Shown: positions 1 to 10,575 of the stretch, in pieces | Layout: each line of letters opens with the position of its first letter | Numbering within the stretch: the stretch's first letter is position 1 | Assembly (NCBI GenBank): GCA_016722505.1 | Contig: JADKJH010000001.1 | Location: forward strand, 1 to 64,000 | Source of the DNA: Holophagaceae bacterium | GTDB taxonomy: Bacteria; Acidobacteriota; Holophagae; Holophagales; Holophagaceae | Reading direction: 5' to 3' | Length of the DNA: 64,000 nt | Made by a program: the position numbers and the translations under genes | The notes under the pieces: generated by a model | Seen by the model: the letters and a program-made list of their open reading frames with translations, nothing else | Databases searched by the model: none | Told to the model about the DNA's origin: nothing

Positions 1-1503
1 GTCGACAAAAAGCGCAAGCTGGAAATCGACACCGAAATCATCACAGCCATAGCTGCCGATTTCCTGGATAAAGGCGGTTGCGTTGAAGAAGTCGCCAAGA
101 AGGTGCTCGATCTATGCAAGGGTGTTGTGGCATGCGCGCTTGCCCTGCCGAAATTGGGCAAATTATGCTTATTTTCGAACAACGGAAGCCTTTACCTTGG
201 AAGGAAGGGCGAGGTCTATTACTTTGCCTCGGAAAGCTACCCGCTAGCTCAACTTGCCTGCGAGTCGGTCGAGCAAGTACGTAGGGACGGTGTAATCCTT
301 GATATCCCTACCACTGCCGAAGAACCGGCTATTTTTGAGCTTGATCAGCGCACTAACAACCTGATACCCAGCCTAGGAAAACATCAGGGCGAAGAAGAAA
401 TGCTTGAGTACCAGCACTACGAGGTGCGGCGCTGTACCAAGTGCATCCTTCCCGAGACCATGCCCTTCATTTGGTTTGATGAGAAGGGCGTTTGCAACTA
501 TTGCCTTCACTACAAGCCACGAAACAAACCGCGGCCCACTGCCGAGCTATTCCATCTCGTGGAGGCTTACCGGCGCGCTGTTGGCGACGATTGTCTTGTT
601 CCCTTCTCGGGGGGTCGTGATAGCAGCTACGGTCTTCATTTGATCGTCAAAGAACTGAAGATGAAGCCGATCACCTACACCTACGACTGGGGAATGGTGA
701 CAGACCTTGGGCGCCGCAACATCAGCCGCATGTGCGCGCAACTTGGCATTGAAAACATCATTATTGCCGATGACATAGCCCTCAAGCGGCGCAATATTGC
801 TCGTAATCTGGCAGCATGGCTGAAGTCCCCTCACCTCGGCATGATTAGCATTCTGACGGCAGGCGACAAACATTTTTTCCGCCACATTGAAACGGTGAAA
901 CGGCAGACGGGCATTTCGCTGAACCTATGGGGGGTGAATCCATTGGAGGTCACACACTTTAAGGCTGGGTTCCTGGGGGTGCCTCCAGACTTCGAGGAAG
1001 AGCGTGTGTATTCTCATGGTGCCATGAAGCAACTACGCTACCAGTGGTTGCGGTGTAAGGCTATGCTGGACAGCCCAGGATATTTCAACAGCTCGCTTTG
1101 GGACACCTTGTCGGGTGAGTACTATCGCAGCTTTAATAAGAAGACCGGTTATCACCATATCTTCGACTTTTGGCGATGGGACGAGACCATCATCGATGAC
1201 ACCCTGCTGAATGAATACGATTGGGAGCGAGCGCCTGATACGAACACAACGTGGCGCATCGGGGACGGCACGGCCGCATTCTACAATTACATTTATTACA
1301 CCGTTGCTGGTTTCACAGAGCACGATACGTTTCGTAGCAACCAGATCAGGGAAGGTGATGTGACTCGCGAGCAGGCCCTGGCGTTGGTGGAAGATGAGAA
1401 TCGGCCCCGTTATCCAAACATCAAATGGTACCTCGACGCTATCGGGATGGAATTTTCGGATGTCATTCAGATTATTAACGCCATTCCCAAGCTCTATCGT
1501 TGA
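1..1503 (+). CDS. Glutaminase domain fused to N-acetyl sugar amidotransferase (5' partial)
   Basis: The reading frame is open from base 1, so the start lies outside the window. The first ~110 residues resemble the end of a GlmS-type class II glutamine amidotransferase domain (DTEII near base 30, then NGSLYLGRKGEV). The rest matches the WbpG/PseA-type N-acetyl sugar amidotransferase family: a CTKCILPETMPF zinc-finger-like start, a CNYC pair and the PP-loop SGGRDSSYG near base 605. The PP-loop would adenylate a sugar amide and ammonia would convert it to an amidine. Normally the ammonia comes from a separate HisH-type subunit; here the glutaminase appears fused. It converges on the glycosyltransferase genes that follow. 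Family is confident; the substrate is inferred. Confidence 0.8.
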   Translation, partial: VDKKRKLEIDTEIITAIAADFLDKGGCVEEVAKKVLDLCKGVVACALALPKLGKLCLFSNNGSLYLGRKGEVYYFASESYPLAQLACESVEQVRRDGVILDIPTTAEEPAIFELDQRTNNLIPSLGKHQGEEEMLEYQHYEVRRCTKCILPETMPFIWFDEKGVCNYCLHYKPRNKPRPTAELFHLVEAYRRAVGDDCLVPFSGGRDSSYGLHLIVKELKMKPITYTYDWGMVTDLGRRNISRMCAQLGIENIIIADDIALKRRNIARNLAAWLKSPHLGMISILTAGDKHFFRHIETVKRQTGISLNLWGVNPLEVTHFKAGFLGVPPDFEEERVYSHGAMKQLRYQWLRCKAMLDSPGYFNSSLWDTLSGEYYRSFNKKTGYHHIFDFWRWDETIIDDTLLNEYDWERAPDTNTTWRIGDGTAAFYNYIYYTVAGFTEHDTFRSNQIREGDVTREQALALVEDENRPRYPNIKWYLDAIGMEFSDVIQIINAIPKLYR

Positions 1504-1515
1504 GGCATTTATTGA

Positions 1516-2729
1516 TCATAGATGCGAGGGGAAATGATTCATTGATGTAAAAAGGGCCTTATATGCTTCGAAAAGAACATGTTCCTCTTTCTCCCAACAC
1601 AATAATCCTTTCGCTTTTTGAGTATTAGATTTTAATTCGGAATACAGAGTTTTGTTTGTTTTGAAGATTTGTATTGTGTTGGCTATTGTATTTAGATCAT
1701 GTGGATCGCAGCATAATCCTATTTTATACTTATTCACGACGCGTTCGATTTCCGGGAAATTACTACCAATAATGGGTGTTTCAGCTTGTATACTTTCAAA
1801 TAGTTTGTTGGGGAGACTATAATAATAGCTTTGACAAGTATTTTGGATTAAAACAGATCCAACATCAACAGCACCAACAAATTGCCAAAGGTCAGCAACA
1901 GGTACTGCGTCTATGAATAAAACTTTGTCAGCGAATCCTATGTTTTTAGATATAGCTCGAATTTCTTGCATATAACTCTCATCACCATAACCAAGGATTA
2001 CAACAGCGAGATTGTCAATTTTAGCTGATGCTAATATAAGATTTTCAATCCCCTATTTCTCATTATTGCACCATGGTACATTACAAGAAAAGTAGATACG
2101 GGAACTCGAAGTAGATCGCAAATCTCTATCCGTTTATTCATGCAATTTTCTTGATTAATTTCCCAGTGATTGTGCATATTGCGAACTACTATCGGGCGGG
2201 TCTGCAGGTGGTGAATTTTTTGAACTTCATCAGCTATTGAGTCGCTGACCATTATTGAAAAGGCCGTCTTACGCATAAGAAGCCCTTCCAATACTTTAAT
2301 GATCCACGAAGATAGCCGGTTCCGTTTCTTATCTAAGTTTCTCCCAATCTCAAATTCGTGAGAATCGTAGATAAGCTTGGGAGAGTTGTTCCCCATACTC
2401 ATCACAACGCTCAGCCACCCAATGGCTAAGGCTGTTAAGTCGTGGCAACTGATAATGTCGGGTTCAAGTTGACGAATTTTTCTAATTAACCTTATCCATA
2501 ATTCAAGAATTCGGAGAATCCGGACAATCTTTGGCTGGTCATAAGATAAGATAGGCCGTAAGACTTGGCTTATGTTGTATCCCTCATCGGCCAGTATGAA
2601 AGATTCTTCGTCACTAGGAAATACAGCAACGACTTCACACCCAAGCTTCTTCAGAACAGATATTTCCCGCTTATCGCGATTTGCATGCGTAATATCACTC
2701 ATCAAAAGCTTGACAATTTTTAGCGCCAT
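1516..2729 (-). CDS. Glycosyltransferase, GT4-like (one frameshift)
   Basis: About 404 residues once repaired. The N-terminal part reads 2729 to about 2050 and carries ISCHDLTALAIGW and YDSHEFEIGRN. The C-terminal part reads on to 1516 with the GT4-like nucleotide-sugar region NKLFESIQAETPIIGSNFPE. A run of four G on the coding strand near 2050-2053 sits at the break; adding one G restores RNRGIENLILAS, which matches the paralogue upstream. The start at 2729 is three bases from the end of that paralogue, so the two are co-transcribed. Likely role is adding a sugar to the repeat unit at the cytoplasmic membrane face. Very AT-rich compared with the flanks. Confidence 0.8.
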
Positions 2730-2731
2730 GC

Positions 2732-3942
2732 TTATCCCCGAATGTTTAATTTTGATCGCGATTGGTATTTCGTGAATTCCTTTTCATAGATATTTGAAAG
2801 GATCATTTTTTCTTTTTCCCAAGATAATTCTGACTTAGCTAATTTTATATTATATTTTAAATTATTGAATAAAATATTATCATTTTTTATTTGATTGATA
2901 ACATTCATAATATCATCAACATTCCCGGAATCACAGCATAATCCTATTTTATATTGTTTGACCACGCATTCAATTTCCGGGAAATTACTTCCAATGATTG
3001 GGGTTTCAGCTTGTACATTTTCAAATAATTTATTTGGGAGACTATAATAGTAGCTTTGACAAGTATTTTGGATTAAAACAGATCCAACATCAACAGCACC
3101 AACAAATTGCCAAAGGTCAGCAACAGGCACTGCGTCGAGAAATAATAGTTTATGGGTAAAACCGACATTATTCGCCAATGTTTTAATTTCTTGTTTATAG
3201 CCGCTTTCACCGTTACCAAGAATCACTACAGCAATATTGTCCATTCTTGCTGATGCGTGAATGAGATTTTCAATTCCTCGGTTCCTTAGGATGCCACCGT
3301 GGTACATGATCAGGAAAGTCGATATTGGTAATTGAAGCCGGTCACACAATTCTTTTCGTTTTTCCAAACACACCTCTGGATCGATCCTCCATTGATTTGC
3401 CATATTGCGAATCACGAGGGGTCGTACCGGAAGTTTATGGATTTTCTGGACTTCATCTGCTATGGAATTATTGACCATCATTGAGAGGTCGGCTCTGCGC
3501 ATCAGGAAAGATTCCAGATGTTTGATTATCCAGCCATATAATTTGCTCCGTTTCTGACTCGTATTTCTACCCATCTCAAATTCATGTGAGTCGTAAATGA
3601 GTAGAGGCCGCCTCCTGGTGTAAAGAGCCCAAGAGGAGAGCCATCCGATAAGTAGGGCTATCAAGTCGTGACAACTTATGAAATCTGCATTAAAACGACG
3701 GGCATATAGGGCCCACCCTATAAGAGAAATGACTCGATTAAATGGAATCACTATCTTGGCGTCACCTAAAGGGCGGGTAGATTGTTCATGGACTGTGTAA
3801 TTTTTATGATTTTAATTTTATTTGATTGCCCTTTAGCAATCACAATTATTTCGTGCCCTAAATCTTTTACAACAGAGAGTTCACGCTGATCACGACTCTC
3901 TGTTTGGAAATCACTTAGGACAATTTTCAAAAAAAGGGGCAT
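2732..3942 (-). CDS. Glycosyltransferase, GT4-like, paralogue (one frameshift)
   Basis: Close paralogue of the next gene, sharing YDSHEFEMGRN, SIADEVQKIH and NKLFENVQAETPIIGSNFPE. The true start appears to be ATG at 3942 (KIVLSDFQTESRDQRELSVV). That frame stops at 3766-3768 and the rest continues in another frame from about 3770, so one base was lost or gained near the AAAGGG run. The repaired length is about 403 residues, equal to the neighbour. The pair probably arose by tandem duplication and may add successive sugars. Donor and acceptor cannot be told from sequence. Confidence 0.78.
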
Positions 3943-4028
3943 CTAGAACACCTTTTGCCATCTGATGGGCCCATCCACGCGGCCTATCGCGCTAATCATA
4001 TAGACCATAATTAATTTTTCTCGTCCCA

Positions 4029-5175
4029 TCATTTTATAAATCCAATTCTTCGCGCGATGGCCATACCGTAACTCAAAATTGTCCTACTGAACCCCGTGGT
4101 TGGGTAATCAAAATGGCTATGAACAGGTTCGAGGAAGAGGCCATCCCACTCACTCCTGGTAATACCAAGTTTTTTAATAACAAGATCTAAATCCCCTTGT
4201 ATCATGGCCTGGGTGTAGTGGTCAATCTGCACCTTAGCGAGTGCTTCCTCACAGGTGATCTGTCCAGTTACAATCAAACTCGAAAGATGCGCTAGCCTTT
4301 TATCGTATCCAAAGCGATTGACGAGCCACCACCCTTGAAAGAATCGAGTCCACCGAGATTCATAATGCTTCCCCCCATAGTATTGCCATCCAAACTCTTT
4401 CTCAAGTGTTGCTATTGCTTCAGCTTGATTATAATATAGCAAATCTAGAGGGCGGACTACCCTCATTCCTTGCAATATTGTATATATCAGACCATAGCGT
4501 GTCTCACTCATCCTTGGATAAGCATCTAAGGTCTGCGACCAAATTTTTGGTGAATAGCGCTTATATGTTTTATATCATTTGCACGGTGTCCCAAGCCTTT
4601 GGCAAAATTGATTCGCATGCATTATTTCCACCACTCAATACATATTTCACATGGTGTTTCGAGGCTGTTTTATAAAATGCAGCGAAAATGGCTTGATCCT
4701 GAGGAATATCTTGATTTGGCACCCCTGCGCGCAAAAAAGCATACTGTAAGTCAGCGATCTCATCCCAATCGATCACTGCTGTAACAAGATCAAAGGAACA
4801 CGCTTTTACGATTTTCTCGATATTACGAACGGCTGTATCGGAATTCCATCCACAATCTGTGTGGACAACCAAGGGTCGCAAACCCTCCCGTTTTGCGATG
4901 TATGCCATGTAAGAGCTATCCACGCCCCCACTCAAGCCCAAGGCGCAATCGTATGGCTTTCCTTTGCCCTCGGCTTTGATCCGATCAATTAATGCACGAA
5001 AGGTTTTGGGATCACCTTCTGGTCTCCACTTGGTTGAGATCCCCTCTCGAAATGCCCGAACGTGGTTTGAGACTCCTTCATTATCGAAGGTGATGTCCGG
5101 ATCCGTGGTATCCATGATCGAAACCGTGCACTGCTGATAGCCAGGTTCACCTTTGCGTATGATTTTCCCAATCAT
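4029..5175 (-). CDS. wbpG: N-acetyl sugar amidotransferase, WbpG-like (two frameshifts)
   Basis: PP-loop enzyme of the WbpG/PseA family. The first part (5175 to about 4580) holds GLSGGVDSSYMAY, the ATP-pyrophosphatase loop. The second part (from about 4511) holds KEFGWQYYGGKHYESRWTRF, typical of the family C-terminus. Two single-base losses explain the breaks: TGGGAC near 4585 (one more G restores KAWGHRANDIKHI) and the C run near 4530 (restores RRPLDAYPRMSE). The start overlaps the HisF-like stop by four bases. With the HisH- and HisF-like subunits it should turn the 3-acetamido group of a uronic acid sugar into an acetamidino group, as known for Pseudomonas O5 B-band antigen. Confidence 0.85.
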
Positions 5176-5936
5176 TGATAGACCTCTTCCATAAGTTCCT
5201 TCCGTGATGGGTAGGTTATCAATACCGCGTGATGCTTCCCCATGAATACAAAATAACTTCCTGCGGCCACCGCAGATGCCCCGCCAATGTGAATGGCGTC
5301 ATGAAAATGTTTCAATGACCCTGCCCCCCCGCACGCCACCAAGGGGACCGAAATGGCACTGGTGACTTTTTGAACAAGGTCAAGGTCGAAACCTCCCATC
5401 ACGCCGTCACGATCCATGGCCGTCAATAAAATCTCACCAGCCCCCAGATCTACAGCACGTTGGGCAGCTGCCACCGGGTCGAGTCCAGTAGCCTCTCTAC
5501 CCCCGTTGATATAAACCTCGTAGGATCCAAGCATTTTCTTACGCACGTCAATGGACACCACCACACTTTGGCTGCCGAATTCCCGGGCGGCATCCCGGAT
5601 CAAGTTCGGATTTTTCACTGCGCTAGTGTTTAATGACACCTTTTCGAAGCCCGCAGAAAAGAGTCGGACCATCTCCTGCATGGTTCGAATGCCCCCCCCA
5701 TAGGCGGCTGGCATGAAGCATTCTCCGGCCAAGTCATGCAGCAATTCGATATTGGGGGGCCTATCGGATGGAGATGCGGTGATGTCTAAGATGATCAGTT
5801 CATCCACTTCCTTTTCATTGAAAAGGCGCACTGTGTTGAAACAATCACCTAGATAGACCGGGTCCTTGAATTTGCGTGTTTTTACAAACCCTGTATTCCT
5901 CAAGAGTAAGCAAGGGATAACCCGAACGGAATTCAT
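5172..5936 (-). CDS. hisF2: HisF-like ammonia-channelling subunit of the sugar amidotransferase
   Basis: TIM-barrel protein of the HisF/HisA superfamily (about 254 aa). Visible features include RVIPCLLL at the start, AAYGGGIRT, VVVSIDVRKK and LLTAMDRDGVMGGFD. ATG at 5936 is chosen over an upstream methionine because it overlaps the HisH-like stop (ATGA) and puts the barrel strand at residue 4, as in the family. This is the polysaccharide-type homologue, known to partner with HisH2 and WbpG, not the histidine-pathway gene: no other his gene is nearby and the operon is entirely surface-sugar genes. Confidence 0.85.
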   Translation of the reverse strand: MNSVRVIPCLLLRNTGFVKTRKFKDPVYLGDCFNTVRLFNEKEVDELIILDITASPSDRPPNIELLHDLAGECFMPAAYGGGIRTMQEMVRLFSAGFEKVSLNTSAVKNPNLIRDAAREFGSQSVVVSIDVRKKMLGSYEVYINGGREATGLDPVAAAQRAVDLGAGEILLTAMDRDGVMGGFDLDLVQKVTSAISVPLVACGGAGSLKHFHDAIHIGGASAVAAGSYFVFMGKHHAVLITYPSRKELMEEVYQ

Positions 5937-6594
5937 ACAGGCTTCGGTTCCAGCGTTGTTGGTGACGTTATAGGCACCCAATTAGAAAAGGCCTTGAAAA
6001 AATCCATTCCGAACCGATGGCTTTTCTCCGGGTGGAATTGGGTCCCAAGGATATTTTGTCGGCATACAGCACTCGTGAAAGAGCCACCATAATCGGTCCG
6101 CGTAAGAATGTCATCAGGGTTGTTGCATTTGATATAAAGTGAGTGGACAAAATAAAATCTTATATCTTGATCACTCAGGGGAAAAAGACTGGTGTTTCGA
6201 GAGATTTGGACTGTGTTCCACCCCATATGAGAATTTTGATCTGTGTTGAGCCGCTCTCAGACTTGAAACGAATTGTTTCTGCATCCAACCAGCCGAGGCC
6301 AGGTTTCATACCTTCTTCGCTATTTTTGCTGAACAACTGCATTCCCAGACAGATGCCGAGAATAGGAACCTTCTCCGTAAGAACCTTCTGGTTCAAGACC
6401 TCAATGTACCCACTCTCTCGTAATTTGATCATGGCGTTATCGAACGCACCAACCCCTGGCAGGACAATCCTGGTGGCATCCACGAGGTCCCCCGGATCAG
6501 AAGCCAATTTTGCTGAGACCCCAATCTTCCTCAACATGTTCATCACAGAACCTGTGTTTCCCATCCCGTAATCAATCACTGTGACAAATCCCAT
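5933..6594 (-). CDS. hisH2: HisH-like glutamine amidotransferase (one frameshift)
   Basis: Class I glutaminase of about 219 residues after repair. The N-terminal part (6594 to about 6230) has the nucleophile loop LGICLGMQLF; the C-terminal part has GTQFHPEKS, supplying His and Glu of the triad. The break lies in the segment that should read HMGWN, near 6227, where one base is missing. ATG at 6594 is preceded by AAGGA. Ammonia released here would pass through the HisF-like barrel to WbpG. The separate HisH subunit contrasts with the fused glutaminase at the start of the window. Confidence 0.85.
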
Positions 6595-6758
6595 GCTAAT
6601 TCCTTAATTTTTAATGGTTTATACTCTATGGTGTATTTTTAGAAGACTCTTTTTCAATGAATAATAGATTGATTTGATTTTCATTTTGTAGTCACGGTAG
6701 CCAAAATATCAGAACAAGTGATCATCCCTAAGATCTTACCTCTTTTGGAGCACCCAAT

Positions 6759-8075
6759 CTACTGGAAGAGTAATCGCAGTCCCCCAACTAGAAACAAAGC
6801 AGAAAAAATATAAATTGATATGAATACAATGAACCGAATAAAACTAGTTCTCATTAGATAAAAATTAATACCTAAATCTATTATTTGATAAAAAGTATTT
6901 CCAATAGCGAAAGCAATTATTGTTGAATAAAGAGTTTTATAGCAATATATTCCAATACTCATTGATGTTACGATGAATAATATTTGAATAAAGGCGAGGA
7001 CCGTGTTTATATGTGGTTTTTCTATGGCTACCCTACAGTAACTTGTACAATTATTGCAAAACATAAATAAGTATTGAAGTGCAAGTACTGAGGCAAATAA
7101 TCCAGCCTCTCTCCATTTGTTCCCAAGTACAAACGTAAAAATGGGCCTGGCAAAGACCATCAAGGCTATTAAGGGAATGAACCCGATAAGCATGATATTC
7201 CTAACTAGAATATATGTAAATATCCCTAAGTCATTTGATTCTCTATGATATTCGGATGCCGTCTGAAAATAAACTGCATTAATGGGTGCGGCAACCAAGC
7301 TGATTGGAGCACCTAATAATCTCTGGCACATGGCGTACCCCCCCAACGCTACGTTCCCAAAACTCACAGAGATTAACTGATTGGGAAGCTGAACGCAAAA
7401 CGTACTAATTATATTTGCTGAAAATTGATATTTTATCATGTTTTTATAATTTGTAATTATATATCGAATTTCTTGAAAATTGATGAATTCTATAAATGGG
7501 TTTAATCTATACAACATTTGTAGATTTACGGCAATCAAGCTAATGATGCCTCCGATTATAAATCCCTTGGACCCCAATCCTATAAGCCCTAAAGGGATGG
7601 TGACCCCTAAGGTAGATATTTGCCCTATAACAGCATTCCAAAACATAACTTTATATGCTTTAGCCCTGTTCATGTAGATTGATAACAACCCAGATAAATT
7701 ATTTAAAACAGCAAAAATATATATAATAAAACATGACATTGAATAAGATATTTTTGTTTGTGCTATTTTAATAAAAAACGCTGAACATAAAGCAACTCCA
7801 AGGAGGGTAGATAAAATTATTAAGTGAATGAGGAATGTGGTCTGAAAAATATTCCTGGCTTTACTGTCGTCTTTTGGTAACATGATTGCTGAGTTTAATC
7901 CGAGAGTCCCAAATTGGGATACAATAACTGCGGTCGAAATCAATATATTATATTCTCCGAAAGCTTCTTGACTATAAATGCGACTAATGATAGGTATAGT
8001 GGCAAATGATACCATTTGAGCAATCAAATTGCCCGATAACAAGGTCATTACATTTTTTTTAAATTCTGTCTTCAT
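6759..8075 (-). CDS. wzx: Wzx-type oligosaccharide flippase
   Basis: About 438 residues, hydrophobic throughout with some twelve predicted membrane segments. It opens like the MATE/MOP-superfamily polysaccharide transporters: NVMTLLSGNLIAQMVSF followed by PIISRIYSQEAFGEYN. I use the methionine at 8075 because the family starts close before that motif. It should flip the undecaprenyl-linked repeat unit to the periplasm. It is very AT-rich and lies between wzy and the hisHF pair. The 164 bases between it and hisH hold no gene I can see. Confidence 0.85.
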   Translation of the reverse strand: MKTEFKKNVMTLLSGNLIAQMVSFATIPIISRIYSQEAFGEYNILISTAVIVSQFGTLGLNSAIMLPKDDSKARNIFQTTFLIHLIILSTLLGVALCSAFFIKIAQTKISYSMSCFIIYIFAVLNNLSGLLSIYMNRAKAYKVMFWNAVIGQISTLGVTIPLGLIGLGSKGFIIGGIISLIAVNLQMLYRLNPFIEFINFQEIRYIITNYKNMIKYQFSANIISTFCVQLPNQLISVSFGNVALGGYAMCQRLLGAPISLVAAPINAVYFQTASEYHRESNDLGIFTYILVRNIMLIGFIPLIALMVFARPIFTFVLGNKWREAGLFASVLALQYLFMFCNNCTSYCRVAIEKPHINTVLAFIQILFIVTSMSIGIYCYKTLYSTIIAFAIGNTFYQIIDLGINFYLMRTSFIRFIVFISIYIFSALFLVGGLRLLFQ

Positions 8076-8130
8076 CAAATGCTTCCATTTCAATGCGAAT
8101 AAATCTTATTTTTTGATATATTAATTGAAT

Positions 8131-9338
8131 TCATACAAAACCCGAGAAAGGCGAAGAAGAGGGGCGATTCCAAATAAGATCCAGAAAAAGGAGTGGAATA
8201 ACACGAACAGAAAAGAAAATAAGGACAATGGTCTGAAAATCATTATCAGTTGTAACCTTAACTGCGCGAATGAAAAGTATCCCAATACCTAGGAGTAAAA
8301 ACATTGCGGGGATAATCCCATATTGAACCAAAAATTCTATTGCGATGTTGTGAGGGTACCACCCTCGTGCCTCTTCTGGACTTGATCCCATTTTCCCAGC
8401 TAACATTACTCTATCGTTAATGATACCAATGCCGACGAGCGGGTGAGCCGAAATAATGTCCAAGGAATGCTTTCGCAGTTCCACCCGAACAGAGTCTTCA
8501 AAGACGGCTCGATCAGAAATTTTTTGAACTAGGCGGTTACTCATTTGCTGGGAAATAAGCATGTCCTCAATAACTAACAAAAATGTTTGCTCTTTTCCTG
8601 ATGCCATGATTAACAATATCGAGAATAGAAATATGGAAAGTATTTTTTTTCTTTGACCTGATGTAATAATAAATAACATTTTTATAATTATAAATGATAA
8701 AAAACAAATAAGGGGACCTCGGGCACCTGCTGCAATAATCAGGAAAAGCCCCACCCCGGTAATTAATAAATAATATATAGAAAATCGCTTAAATAGAAAA
8801 TTAGCAGTGATTGTAGTCATTACGAGTGCAGAATAACCTAGCGATTGACTATAATTCTGCTCTAAAAAACTTCCGATCCTCTCCCAACAAGTAGCGGGAA
8901 TACCATCGCTAGGATTCCTAGTATGCTTGTTCTCTCAAGATAGTGCATCAACAAAGAATAATCTCGAATACTCCGTGCCAATATGTAGGAAGGGATTGAT
9001 ATAATAAATAATTTTATTCCGATATTTCTAATCATTTCATAAAATTCACCATGTAGTATTAACGCAATAGTCCAATATGAAAACAAAAATAGAAATAGCC
9101 AATAAACATCTATTTTAATTCGAGAATAAATTTTATTAAAAGACATTAATATAATTACAAATAATATAATATAAAAAATTACTACATCTAATTTTAGCGA
9201 ATCACCTATGACTCTCCGTATAAATACTAGCAGTGCATTTTCAATCACTGAAAACCCAATGAGTGCACAAACAAGTAAGGTGATATAAAATTCTGTTGAT
9301 TTCGACTGGGGATAGTCTAGGTATTCTACGGTCGGCAT
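8131..9338 (-). CDS. wzy: Wzy-type O-antigen polymerase (one frameshift)
   Basis: Integral membrane protein of about 400 residues once joined. The N-terminal part (9338 to about 8870) has several membrane helices. The C-terminal part has HPLVGIGIINDRV and GWYPHNIAIEFLVQYGI, the periplasmic-loop pattern of the O-antigen ligase/polymerase (Wzy_C) family. The parts are joined by one missing base in the GGGAGAGG stretch near 8878; an extra G gives LVGERIGSFLEQNYS in one frame. It would polymerise repeat units in the periplasm. Its AT-richness matches wzx and the glycosyltransferases, so the block probably moved as a unit. Confidence 0.78.
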
Positions 9339-9456
9339 TTGCTTGCCTTAGATCCCCATACTATTGATGACATCTTGAACTCCACTTGGCTGCTTCCAAT
9401 CCATTCTCTGATACACACTCAAATATTAAAGTGAATATCAATTGCTCGACATGACA

Positions 9457-10575
9457 TTATAAACACGATATTGCCATGGAAGATTTCAGGCGATCAATTA
9501 CAAAGGATTTGTCCATCTCCGGCCAAATCGGCAAACTAAGCACTTCTTTCGCCGCCTGCTCCGCCACAGGACATCGGGTTGCCGCGTGGCTTTCCAGATA
9601 AAGCTTCAAGTGATGGATGGGCAAGGGGTAATACACCATGGTCCCGATCCCTGCCTGGGCCAGGGCCGCTTGCACTTCATCCCTTCGGCCCGCTTTCACC
9701 CGCACCGTGAACTGGTGGAACACATGGCCATCCACGATCTTCGGCAGTACCAGAGACGGATTGCTTGAGAGTTGATCATGGTAGCCCTGAGCCACGGCGC
9801 GACGCTGGGTGTTCCATTCATCAATGTGGGGCAGCTTCACCCGCAGCATCGCGGCGTGCAGTTCATCCAGGCGGGAGTTGTAGCCCACGGCTTCGTTGTG
9901 GTACTTCTTCCGGCTGCCATGGGCGCGCAGCATACGGGCTTCGGCAGCCAGGGTCTCGTCATCGGTGGTGAGCATGCCGCCGTCGCCAAAAGCACTCAGA
10001 TTCTTGGTGGGGAAGAAACTGAAACAGCCGAAGGCACCCATGGAGCCGGTCTGTTTGCCGTTCCAGGTGGCGCCAAAGCTCTGGGCACAATCCTCGACGA
10101 TCTTCAATCCGTGCTTCTCAGCGATGGCCAGGATGCGGCCCATGTCGCAGGGCCGACCGAAGAGATGGACCGGGATGATGGCCTTGGTGCGGGCGGTGAT
10201 GGCCGCTTCGATGAGACCGGGGTTGAGGTTGAAGGAATCTTCCTCGATATCCACGAAGACCGGCGTGGCGCCCACATGGCTGATGGCCTCGGCGGTGGCG
10301 AAGAAGGTGAAGGGGGTGGTGATGACTTCGTCTCCGGGGCCGATGCCCAGGGCGCGCAGGGCGATGTAGAGGGCGTCGGTGCCACTGTTCAGGCCGATGG
10401 CGTGCTTCACGCCCAAGTAGGTGGCGCATTCCTGCTCGAAGGCCTTTTCCTCGGGTCCCAAGATGAACTGACCTGAGCGCATGACCCGCTGGAAGGCGGC
10501 ATTGAATTCGTCCCAGTGGGCCTGGATCTGGGGCTGGAGATCGAGGATAGGTATTTGTGTCTGAAGGCTCATCAT
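9457..10575 (-). CDS. wbpE: UDP-3-keto sugar aminotransferase, DegT/DnrJ family
   Basis: 372-residue PLP enzyme of the DegT/DnrJ/EryC1/StrS family. It has NSGTDALYIALRALGIGPGDEV, the aspartate in EDCAQSFGA and the PLP lysine in FSFFPTKNLSAFGDGG. In the Wbp pathway WbpE aminates the 3-keto sugar made by WbpB. Its start overlaps the acetyltransferase stop by four bases. GC-rich, unlike wzy next door, so the composition boundary falls at about 9.45 kb. The 118 bases to wzy hold no gene. The last residues diverge from the usual family ending, so a small 3' error cannot be excluded. Confidence 0.88.
   Translation of the reverse strand: MMSLQTQIPILDLQPQIQAHWDEFNAAFQRVMRSGQFILGPEEKAFEQECATYLGVKHAIGLNSGTDALYIALRALGIGPGDEVITTPFTFFATAEAISHVGATPVFVDIEEDSFNLNPGLIEAAITARTKAIIPVHLFGRPCDMGRILAIAEKHGLKIVEDCAQSFGATWNGKQTGSMGAFGCFSFFPTKNLSAFGDGGMLTTDDETLAAEARMLRAHGSRKKYHNEAVGYNSRLDELHAAMLRVKLPHIDEWNTQRRAVAQGYHDQLSSNPSLVLPKIVDGHVFHQFTVRVKAGRRDEVQAALAQAGIGTMVYYPLPIHHLKLYLESHAATRCPVAEQAAKEVLSLPIWPEMDKSFVIDRLKSSMAISCL

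Noticed and set aside
5172..6594. HisF and HisH as histidine biosynthesis genes
   Set aside because: No other his genes; neighbours are WbpG and polysaccharide genes, so these are the amidotransferase-partner type.
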